Assembly: GCA_007118075.1 (NCBI GenBank)
Contig: SKSH01000171.1
Location: 1-5,641 of the forward strand
Length of the DNA stretch: 5,641 nucleotides
Reading direction: 5' to 3'
Origin: Halobacteriales archaeon
GTDB lineage: Archaea; Halobacteriota; Halobacteria; Halobacteriales; SKSH01
This document shows, piece by piece, positions 1 to 4,684 of the stretch. The notes under the pieces were generated by a model. It made no database searches. It was not told the DNA's origin and worked only from the letters and a program-made list of their open reading frames with translations. How positions within the stretch are numbered: the stretch's first letter is position 1; every line of letters starts with the position of its first letter. The translations under genes were made by a program, and so were the position numbers.

Positions 1-38
1 ATGGCACCTATCCCGAGTACAACAAGGGTTACCGACAT
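1..38 (-). CDS. N-terminus of a divergent, probable membrane protein (partial, runs off left edge)
   Basis: Reading leftward from the ATG at 38-36 gives MSVTLVVLGIGA before the window ends, a run of small and aliphatic residues that looks like the start of a transmembrane helix or signal peptide. The weak TATA-like GCTAAC on the same strand (positions 68-63) lies 26-28 bases upstream of the ATG, the same spacing seen for the leaderless promoters elsewhere in the window. Twelve codons are too few to name a family. The frame is also open further upstream (a TTG at about 104), but that stretch is arginine-rich and unlike a haloarchaeal protein. The alternative is that this is a chance reading frame. 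Confidence 0.38.
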   Translation of the reverse strand, partial: MSVTLVVLGIGA

Positions 39-110
39 GGTTCCGCCATGGCCCGCCGACGGGTTAGCTCTACGGTCGCGCTCGATTCGCCGATAGATGG
101 ACAAGGTTCG

Positions 111-128
111 GCGTGTGATAATATACGC
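111..128. promoter_or_regulatory. Imperfect inverted repeat with an AT-rich centre, abutting the dehydratase start
   Basis: GCGTGTGATAATATACGC has outer arms GCGT/ACGC and a core that pairs with G-U wobbles (seven pairs around an AUAA loop if transcribed). Its AT-rich centre (118-125) is TATA-like. It is too close to the ATG at 129 to serve as that gene's TATA box. It could serve the leftward gene (leader of roughly 55-60 nt) or act as an operator between the divergent genes. There is no direct evidence for either role. Confidence 0.3.
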
Positions 129-476
129 ATGGCATCCTCATTGGCCGATCAAGAGTGCGTGGCGTGCAACTCAGATGATGAGCCGCTATCGCCGGATGAG
201 TACGCCGAGTACCTCGACGAGCTCGATACCGAAGTCTGGGAGGTTGTCGATGAGCACCATCTCGAGGGGGCCTACGCCTTCGACGACTTCCGTGATGCAC
301 TCGAATTCGCATACGAAGTCGGTGAACTTGCAGAAGCAGAGTGGCACCATCCGGATATCAATATCACCTGGGGTGAGGTCGGTATCGAGATGTGGACCCA
401 CAAGATCGACGGGCTGCATAAGACCGATTTCGTGATGGCAGCGAAGATGGACCGGATCCACGAGTCCTACGAGTAG
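129..476 (+). CDS. 4a-hydroxytetrahydrobiopterin dehydratase (pterin-4a-carbinolamine dehydratase, PCD/DCoH family)
   Basis: This cytosolic enzyme of 115 residues dehydrates 4a-hydroxytetrahydropterin to quinonoid dihydropterin, regenerating the cofactor of aromatic amino acid hydroxylases. Bacterial members are called phhB, and PCD-like proteins are also linked to folate or molybdopterin metabolism. The signature is clear: EAEWHHPDI at residues 69-77, then a V-x-I-x-M-x-THKIDGL segment and DFVMAA. His73, His74 and His91 have exactly the 1 and 17 residue spacing of the three active-site histidines of mammalian DCoH (61, 62, 79). The N-terminus LADQECVAC (residues 5-13) resembles the C-x2-C lead of many prokaryotic PCDs, which supports the ATG at 129 over an in-frame ATG at 48. 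The extension from 48 is arginine-rich and non-haloarchaeal in composition. No convincing TATA element sits at the leaderless distance. Its substrate pterin in this organism cannot be inferred from the window. Confidence 0.9.
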   Translation: MASSLADQECVACNSDDEPLSPDEYAEYLDELDTEVWEVVDEHHLEGAYAFDDFRDALEFAYEVGELAEAEWHHPDINITWGEVGIEMWTHKIDGLHKTDFVMAAKMDRIHESYE

Positions 477-486
477 ACACGATCGA

Positions 487-500
487 CGCACCTCGGTGCG
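487..500. terminator. Perfect short palindrome: terminator-like hairpin or operator
   Basis: CGCACC-TC-GGTGCG is a perfect 6-bp inverted repeat with a 2-nt centre. As RNA it would fold with five base pairs and a CUCG tetraloop. It begins 10 nt after the dehydratase stop and is followed by the pyrimidine-rich CTTTACTTCTTT, which fits termination of that gene. It also directly abuts the TATA element of the downstream transporter, the position where a regulator would compete with TFB/TBP, so an operator role is equally possible. Confidence 0.45.
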
Positions 501-508
501 CTTTACTT
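501..508 (+). promoter_or_regulatory. TATA element of the transporter gene (leaderless promoter)
   Basis: CTTTACTT has its TTTA core at 502-505, with the last base 26 nt before the ATG at 531. That is the expected spacing for a haloarchaeal leaderless transcript. The same CTTTAC core lies at the same distance upstream of threonine synthase at the other end of the window. No Shine-Dalgarno sequence precedes the ATG, which agrees with leaderless initiation. Confidence 0.6.
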
Positions 509-530
509 CTTTGACCTCACAGCCTCGGCA

Positions 531-1865
531 ATGAGTTACGATTGGCGTCGAATCCGCGATGAGCCGCTGTCGGCCTATATGGGACGCCTCGGTCCCACCT
601 GGATCGCCGGGGCGATCGCCGCAGGTCCGGCGACGATGGTGACGGTCGTCACCGCCGGGGCGAGTTTCGGATACTCGCTCCTTTGGGTCGTGATCATCGC
701 CGCAATCTTCGGAGCACTGGCACAGTATCTCGCGATGCGAGTCGGGCTACTCACCGGGACCGGTCTGGTCTCTGCGGTTGAAGAGCGGATCGGCTCAACC
801 TGGGCATGGCTGCTGGTCATCGATGTCGTGCTCGCCGCAGGTCTCGCTCAGTTGGTTATCATGAAGACGACCGCCGATGTCAGCGAGACCATCACCGGTG
901 TCGACGCGAGGATCTGGGGAATCGCCTGGGCGATCTTGTTGGCTGTCGGCCTCGGTTTCGGCGGTTATCGTTTCCTCGAAACGCTGGCAAAGGTGCTCGT
1001 AGCCGGGGTCGTGATCGCCTTCGTCGCATCCTTGACCATCGTCGATATCGATATCACCGCCGCAACAGCTGGACTGACACCGACGATCCCAGCCGGGATC
1101 GATGGGGCACTCGTCGCAGCAGCCGTCCTTGGTGGTGCGGTACACGTGACACTGGTCACGATGCAATCGTACACGATGCGTTCTCGCGGTTGGACCAGCG
1201 AAGAATATGGCCTTGCCACGTTCGATATCCTCACCTCGATGATCATCGCCTTTGGAGCATATTCTCTCGCGATTTTCCTCGTCGCCGCCTCGGTATTACA
1301 CGATCCGGCTGAGGAGATAGTCGAACTCAACGCGATTACCGCCGCGCAGGCACTCGAACCAGCACTCGGAACGATCGGTCACTGGCTCTTCCTCCTCGGG
1401 TTGCTCGGTGCAGCGGTGTCAACACTCGGAGGGAACACCTTCGTCCCACCCTATGTCATCGCCGATAAGCTCGATATCGAACGTGATGTCGCCGATAAAC
1501 GATACCGCTGGCTTGTGGTCGCCGTGGCACTTCTCTCAGCCGGTGGTGCCTTCATCGAGGGGGCGACCTTCTTCGAGCTACTCGTGTTCGTCCTCGCCTT
1601 TGGCCTCGTTGGAACACCATTCGCCCTTGCCCTCGTGATGTATCTGGCCAACGACGAGGGTGCAGTCCCCGAACGGGCAACAATCCCAGCGAACATCGGT
1701 GGCATCGCGTTGATCTCTGTGGCATCGTTCCTGGCATATCAATTCGTCCGAGATCAGGCACCATTCACCAGCGCCCTCGACTGGTTCGTCCTTGGCTTCG
1801 CAATCACGTTCGGGATCGCGACACTCGTCCTCGCGGTGAAGTTCCTCAGCGAACGGTGGGGTTGA
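531..1865 (+). CDS. Nramp (SLC11)-superfamily transporter with non-canonical TM1 and TM6 motifs
   Basis: The product is a polytopic inner-membrane protein of 444 residues with about 11-12 hydrophobic segments, the usual size and topology of Nramp proteins. Family-like stretches are the entry to helix 1 (LGPTWIAGAIAAGPAT, 20-35), YRFLETLAKV (146-155), the helix 6 region (200-219, ending MRSR) and GTPFALALVMYLAND (361-375). True Nramps move Mn2+ or Fe2+ with protons, using DPGN in helix 1 and an M-P-H motif in helix 6. Here the helix 1 motif reads GPAT (32-35), without the Asp and Asn ligands. In helix 6 my hand alignment puts His205 where the Met should be and Thr207 where the His should be. 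The fold is therefore Nramp/APC-like, but the substrate is probably not a conventional divalent metal, and automatic labels such as 'divalent metal transporter' should be treated with caution. The next gene starts 5 nt after the stop and is almost certainly cotranscribed. Confidence 0.88.
   Translation: MSYDWRRIRDEPLSAYMGRLGPTWIAGAIAAGPATMVTVVTAGASFGYSLLWVVIIAAIFGALAQYLAMRVGLLTGTGLVSAVEERIGSTWAWLLVIDVVLAAGLAQLVIMKTTADVSETITGVDARIWGIAWAILLAVGLGFGGYRFLETLAKVLVAGVVIAFVASLTIVDIDITAATAGLTPTIPAGIDGALVAAAVLGGAVHVTLVTMQSYTMRSRGWTSEEYGLATFDILTSMIIAFGAYSLAIFLVAASVLHDPAEEIVELNAITAAQALEPALGTIGHWLFLLGLLGAAVSTLGGNTFVPPYVIADKLDIERDVADKRYRWLVVAVALLSAGGAFIEGATFFELLVFVLAFGLVGTPFALALVMYLANDEGAVPERATIPANIGGIALISVASFLAYQFVRDQAPFTSALDWFVLGFAITFGIATLVLAVKFLSERWG
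1855..1861 (+). promoter_or_regulatory. Shine-Dalgarno-like GGTGGGG deciding the start at 1871
   Basis: This G-rich run overlaps the last codons of the transporter and ends 9 nt before the ATG at 1871. It can pair with the CACC portion of the archaeal 16S 3' end. It supports the ATG at 1871 with translational coupling to the TGA at 1863-1865, rather than the in-frame GTG at 1856 inside the transporter. Confidence 0.45.
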
Positions 1866-1870
1866 ACAAG

Positions 1871-2434
1871 ATGGAGGTTCGGCTTACCGGGACCACCCTC
1901 ATCGTCGGCCCCGTCGGGGTCGGGAAAACCCGATTGACGGCGAATACCCTCAGTCGTTGGATAGACACACATGGATCAGAAGGGGTGGTTGTCCTCGATT
2001 TTGCCCCTGAAATCGAGACACTCGATGGACTCATCGGCGGGCGGATCAACCGGTTCGTCGATGTCCCAGCCCAGGTGTGGTACGGTTCGATCGACGCGAT
2101 TGGACCGAGAACCGAGGGTGAGACAGCAGAGGAATCGATCGAACTCGCTGCAGCGAATGCCGATCAAGCGAAACAACTCATCGAGACCGCTCCAGCCGAT
2201 CCACGGGCTGTCTTCATCAACGATATCACAATTGCCTTACAGTCTGCTGATAGCACGTTCGACCAACTCGAGGGCTATTCAGCTGATGCCACTTGCGTCG
2301 TCATGAATGCGTTTGAGGGTGACTCCTTCGGTGACGATGATCCGATTACCCTGGCCGAAAGACGGGCATTGATTCGACTTCGTAAGTGGGCAGATCATGT
2401 GTTGGAACTCCCATCTCACTCGCCCAGTACCTAG
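1871..2434 (+). CDS. P-loop nucleotide-binding protein of unknown function, coupled to the transporter
   Basis: A soluble acidic protein of 187 residues (192 if the GTG at 1856 is used). Walker A is unambiguous: LIVGPVGVGKTRL with GxxGxGKT at 13-20. A second strand VVVLDFAPE (39-47) and a Walker B-like strand AVFINDITI (113-121, Asp118) complete a single compact P-loop domain. The C-terminal segment (162-180) contains ERRALIRLRKWADHVLEL. The core size, and the ADHVLEL ending that resembles the AD-x-V-T-E-M end of corrinoid adenosyltransferases (CobA/BtuR), suggest a RecA/CobA-type fold, but this is only a weak resemblance. There are no ABC signature, GTPase NKxD or transmembrane segments, so it is neither an ABC subunit nor an obvious GTPase. 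The 5-nt gap after the transporter suggests a partner, such as an energy, sensing or cofactor-handling component. The function is not recognised. Confidence 0.85.
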   Translation: MEVRLTGTTLIVGPVGVGKTRLTANTLSRWIDTHGSEGVVVLDFAPEIETLDGLIGGRINRFVDVPAQVWYGSIDAIGPRTEGETAEESIELAAANADQAKQLIETAPADPRAVFINDITIALQSADSTFDQLEGYSADATCVVMNAFEGDSFGDDDPITLAERRALIRLRKWADHVLELPSHSPST

Positions 2435-2457
2435 CCACGGTATCAGCTGCGGCAATC

Positions 2458-2464
2458 GGAGGTG
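2458..2464 (+). promoter_or_regulatory. Near-perfect Shine-Dalgarno sequence for the leader ORF
   Basis: GGAGGTG is a seven-base match to the complement of the archaeal 16S rRNA 3' end (CACCUCC). It lies 7 nt before the ATG at 2472, an ideal spacing. It is the best Shine-Dalgarno sequence in any intergenic region of the window, yet it serves only a 17-codon ORF. Confidence 0.45.
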
Positions 2465-2466
2465 TA

Positions 2467-2474
2467 CCTTTATG
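2467..2474 (+). promoter_or_regulatory. Candidate TATA element upstream of the universal stress protein
   Basis: CCTTTATG contains a TTTA core (2469-2472) in the gap after the P-loop gene. Transcription would start near 2497-2499 and give a leader of about 37-39 nt, which would carry the hairpin and Shine-Dalgarno sequence of the next gene but exclude the small leader ORF. If this promoter is not used, the stress protein must be expressed by read-through from the transporter operon. Confidence 0.4.
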
Positions 2475-2525
2475 GTCAAGATGGACGATATTTCGAGTAC
2501 CCTGAAACACACTTCAGAGGTGTGA
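2472..2525 (+). CDS. Candidate 17-residue leader peptide (uORF) ahead of the stress protein
   Basis: The ATG at 2472 opens a frame MVKMDDISSTLKHTSEV ending at TGA 2523-2525. It is preceded by GGAGGTG at optimal spacing. Its last codons (GAG GTG TGA) coincide with the Shine-Dalgarno sequence of the following gene, and its stop lies 10 nt before that gene's ATG. A ribosome finishing this ORF would disrupt the hairpin at 2508-2524, so its likely role, if real, is translational coupling or leader control. Its shortness, and the overlap of its start with a possible TATA box, keep confidence low. Confidence 0.35.
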   Translation: MVKMDDISSTLKHTSEV

Positions 2526-2530
2526 CACAC
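2508..2530 (+). promoter_or_regulatory. Hairpin sequestering the stress protein ribosome binding site, plus overlapping palindrome
   Basis: CACAC (2508-2512) pairs with GTGTG (2520-2524). Counting the inner U-G and U-A pairs, the stem is seven base pairs with a CAG loop. The 3' arm contains GAGGTG (2517-2522), the only Shine-Dalgarno match before the ATG at 2536, so folding would hide it. The same GTGTG is followed by A and CACAC (2526-2530), an 11-nt palindrome at the DNA level, giving a second possible role as a protein-binding site. Confidence 0.4.
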
Positions 2531-2535
2531 TAGAC

Positions 2536-3267
2536 ATGGTAGATCGTCCAACCGTGTTGCTGCCGATTCGCGTACTCGAACGGGATTCGATCCCCGACGG
2601 CATCCCAGAGCTCCTCGCAAATGCTCACATCATCCTACTCGGGTACCACGTCGTCCCTGATCAGACACCGACCGGTCAAGCAGAGATGCAGTTCGAAGAG
2701 CTAACGGCAACACAACTGGATAACCTCGAAGAGCTCCTCCTTAAGGCTGGAGCAACGGTCGAGGTGAGGATGGTATTCACCCACCAGGCACAGCAGACGA
2801 TTGATCGGATCAACCAAGAACATGATTGTGATGCAATCATCGTCCCGAGCGCGACCACTGAGCCAGAACGGGTTCTCGTGCCGATCGCAGGGCAAGTCGG
2901 TGTTGACCGTGTCAGTCGCGTAGTCGCCGGCCTATTCGGTGATACGGACGTACATGTCACCTTGTTCCACGTCCTAGAGGACGTAGAGACGAAAGAGGAT
3001 GCTGAAACATTGCTCGAAGGTGTCATTGACCATCTCACCGGGTTGGGATTCGATCCAGATTCGATATCGATCGAGATCGAGGTGGCCAAATCAGCACTCG
3101 ATGCCATCATCGATGCATCCGGGTCGTATGATGCGGTAGTCATTGGTGAGTCGGATCCCACCTTGATCACCTATATCTTCGGCCTGCCGGCAGAACAGGT
3201 CGCTGAACAGTTCCTGGGCCCGGTCATCGTCGTCCAACGCCCACGGCCTGACCCAGAAGGTTTGTAG
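2536..3267 (+). CDS. Tandem universal stress protein (UspA family)
   Basis: A cytosolic protein of 243 residues with two Usp-type alpha/beta domains. Domain 1 covers about residues 5-104 (TVLLPIRVLE, HIILLGYHVVPDQT, FTHQAQQTIDRI, CDAIIVP) and lacks a full C-terminal half. Domain 2 covers 111-235 (ERVLVPIAGQVGVDRV, HVTLFHVLEDV, YDAVVIGESDP, GPVIVVQ). ATP-binding Usps carry G-x2-G-x9-G-S/T. Here that stretch reads GESDPTLITYIFGLPAEQV (204-222), so the second Gly and the Ser/Thr are replaced and nucleotide binding is doubtful. In archaea Usp proteins are often encoded next to permeases and are thought to modulate them, which fits its place after the transporter and P-loop genes. The start at 2536 keeps the typical MVDRPTVLLPI beginning. 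Its translation may be controlled by the hairpin just upstream. Confidence 0.85.
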   Translation: MVDRPTVLLPIRVLERDSIPDGIPELLANAHIILLGYHVVPDQTPTGQAEMQFEELTATQLDNLEELLLKAGATVEVRMVFTHQAQQTIDRINQEHDCDAIIVPSATTEPERVLVPIAGQVGVDRVSRVVAGLFGDTDVHVTLFHVLEDVETKEDAETLLEGVIDHLTGLGFDPDSISIEIEVAKSALDAIIDASGSYDAVVIGESDPTLITYIFGLPAEQVAEQFLGPVIVVQRPRPDPEGL

Positions 3268-3290
3268 ACCAAAACGGCGATTTCAGTTTC

Positions 3291-3308
3291 CAGAATAATC
3301 ACCTTCTG
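3291..3308. promoter_or_regulatory. Candidate promoter of the lipoprotein gene inside an inverted repeat
   Basis: AATAAT (3294-3299) is the only AT-rich TATA-like stretch before the ATG at 3333, and would give a leader of about 10 nt. It is overlapped by the inverted repeat CAGAA-N8-TTCTG (arms 3291-3295 and 3304-3308), which could be an operator. Both calls are weak because the motif departs from the CTTTAC type used by other genes here. Confidence 0.3.
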
Positions 3309-3332
3309 CCCGAGAGTACAGCATCGATACCC

Positions 3333-4148
3333 ATGAAACGTCGAGAATATCTTACCGCAATTGCAGCGGTCGGATTTGCTGGTTGCCTTGGGGATGACGG
3401 TGGTGAAACAGTCGACGAGGATCCTGATGAGATGCTTGATGTCGCTCGTAACGACTTTTCAGAGCGTGAATACCTTACCACCCTCGATTACCACGAGATC
3501 GACCTCTTCATCGGCAGTGAGCAACTCGGAACTTCGGTCGGTATGCTGGCCGAGACGGAGACTACCACCCGTCACGATCTCGACGACATGGCATTCAAGA
3601 TGGATGGCAGCGGCTCAATCGAGCTAGACGGCCAGTCGACGACGGTCGATGTCGAACAGTACTACCTCGATGGTGAGCTCCACATCAACGATCCACACAC
3701 CGGATGGCAGACACATCCCGAGGCTGAGTTCGGTGTCGGCGGTGATATCGAGCTGGCTGCATTCACCGATGAAGAGCTCATCACTGGTGAGGAGATTGTC
3801 GAACGGGATGGGGAGTACCTCATTACCATCGAGATCGATCCAGATCGGCACCACGAGTTCTTCACCGCCGGCATCCAGAACGAGATGATGCAGGATGTCG
3901 AATTCGCCGACTTCTCACAGCATACCACAATCGATACCGCAACGATGGCCGTCGATCCGGACACTGAGACATTTGCTTGGGTCGAGTACGAGGCAACGAC
4001 GACGATGGATGCTGCTGAAATGGAGGAGTTGGGGATGGAGCCACCGGCAGATGATGTTGAGTTTTCGATGACCATCGAGACTCGAATCGATTTCGACGAG
4101 TTCGACGATCCGGTGGAGGTCTCGCTTCCCCCGACTGGTCCACGTTGA
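3333..4148 (+). CDS. Tat-exported, lipid-anchored surface protein of unknown function
   Basis: A protein of 271 residues starting MKRREYLTAIAAVGFAGC. It has a twin arginine at 3-4, a short hydrophobic stretch and a lipobox (FAGC) with Cys18 as the lipid-modified residue. This is the standard haloarchaeal Tat lipoprotein signal, so the mature protein should sit on the outer face of the membrane. The mature part is very rich in Asp/Glu and Thr and nearly lysine-free. It contains alternating short beta-like segments, for example around 104-113 and 155-168, with a DPHTGWQ turn at about 119-125. Many small archaeal lipoproteins of this pattern are hypothetical. A LolA/LppX-like half-barrel for binding hydrophobic ligands is a possible fold, but I cannot show it from sequence. 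It ends in SLPPTGPR with no C-terminal membrane segment. It converges on the cupin gene, with only 13 nt between the stop codons. Confidence 0.85.
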   Translation: MKRREYLTAIAAVGFAGCLGDDGGETVDEDPDEMLDVARNDFSEREYLTTLDYHEIDLFIGSEQLGTSVGMLAETETTTRHDLDDMAFKMDGSGSIELDGQSTTVDVEQYYLDGELHINDPHTGWQTHPEAEFGVGGDIELAAFTDEELITGEEIVERDGEYLITIEIDPDRHHEFFTAGIQNEMMQDVEFADFSQHTTIDTATMAVDPDTETFAWVEYEATTTMDAAEMEELGMEPPADDVEFSMTIETRIDFDEFDDPVEVSLPPTGPR

Positions 4149-4161
4149 TCGAGGTTCGGTC

Positions 4162-4530
4162 TTATTCGACGAGGTGGATTTCGTCGTCGCCGGTCGGTAC
4201 CACACAGATGAACGAACCTGTCGAGTCGTCCTCGTTTCGGTACCAGTGCACGGTGCCGGCCGGGATGAACAGCGAATCACCTGGTGAGACCTCGAACTCC
4301 TCATCATCGATTCCCACGACGTAGCTCCCCGATAGAACATACTGACCGTGCTCGACCTCATTCGTGTGCTTTGGAACCTGTGAGCCTGGATTTAGCTCGA
4401 ACCGACGGATGGCGAAGTTTGGTGCTCCTTCATCCTCTCCGATGAGCACCCCTTTGCAGAGCCCCTCAGCCGCCTCGAGATCCTCATATTCGATGTCTGC
4501 TCCCCGTCGTATCACTGCTGGTGTTCCCAT
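4162..4530 (-). CDS. Small single-domain cupin, probably a metal-binding enzyme or stress protein
   Basis: A protein of 122 residues beginning MGTPAVIRRG. Cupin motif 1 is PGSQVPKHTNEVEHGQYVLSG (residues 48-68) and motif 2 is GDSLFIPAGTVHWYRN (84-99), a perfect G-x5-P-x-G-x2-H-x3-N. The likely ligands are His55, Asn57, His61 and His95. Their spacing (2, 4, 34) equals that of the four-His metal site of the Thermotoga cupin TM1459, with the second His replaced by Asn, so a 3-His/Asn centre is expected. The frame stays open 61 codons upstream, but that part is Arg/Ser/His-rich and overlaps the divergent gene, so the ATG at 4530-4528 is preferred. A weak TATA (AGGTATGC, 4560-4553 on this strand) is at leaderless distance. 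The substrate is unknown; small cupins include dioxygenases, isomerases and sugar-binding proteins. Confidence 0.85.
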   Translation of the reverse strand: MGTPAVIRRGADIEYEDLEAAEGLCKGVLIGEDEGAPNFAIRRFELNPGSQVPKHTNEVEHGQYVLSGSYVVGIDDEEFEVSPGDSLFIPAGTVHWYRNEDDSTGSFICVVPTGDDEIHLVE

Positions 4531-4550
4531 GGTAGCGCTTGTTCGTCGAG

Positions 4551-4560
4551 AGGCATACCT
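4551..4560 (-). promoter_or_regulatory. Weak TATA-like element for the cupin gene
   Basis: On the minus strand AGGTATGCCT has its TAT at 4557-4555, about 25-27 bases before the cupin ATG. The spacing suits a leaderless transcript, but the sequence match is poor, so this is mainly a positional call. Confidence 0.3.
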
Positions 4561-4650
4561 TCTGTGGCTCGTCCGCTTGTCTACCCGGTAATGAGGAGAA
4601 GATTCATGCGATATGTGCACGCTGGGCCGTGCTACCTCGACCCTCGGAAG

Positions 4651-4658
4651 CCTTACCA
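4651..4658 (+). promoter_or_regulatory. TATA-like element for the cold-shock gene
   Basis: CCTTACCA has its TTA at 4653-4655, ending 30 nt before the ATG at 4685. It resembles the CTTTAC elements before the transporter and threonine synthase genes. The G-rich stretch GGGTGGCGGG (4661-4670) lies between it and the start, with no clear Shine-Dalgarno at the right distance, so the transcript is probably leaderless or nearly so. Confidence 0.4.
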
Positions 4659-4684
4659 GTGGGTGGCGGGTAGGCGTAGTTGCG

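Noticed and set aside
48..128. Extended start of the dehydratase at ATG 48
   Set aside because: The extra 27 residues are Arg/Ser-rich and unlike both the family and haloarchaeal composition. The family N-terminus begins just after the ATG at 129.
186..491. Minus-strand and alternative-frame ORFs inside the strong genes (for example 186-491, 795-1166, 2676-3170 and 3662-4075 on the minus strand)
   Set aside because: They lie opposite or across well-supported genes, have Arg/Ser/Pro-rich shadow compositions and show no recognisable domain.
1044..1055. GATATCGATATC palindrome inside the transporter gene
   Set aside because: It is explained by repeated Asp-Ile codons (VDIDIT) in the coding sequence. 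Similar GATAT/TCGAT strings recur through the coding regions.
1856..1870. GTG 1856 as the start of the P-loop protein
   Set aside because: It adds only MGLNK before a Met that already starts the first beta strand, and the Shine-Dalgarno-like GGTGGGG is better placed for the ATG at 1871. It remains possible.
4613..4684. Upstream GTG extension of the cold-shock protein
   Set aside because: The conserved cold-shock domain begins at MVKGTVEFF, and the extension covers the promoter.
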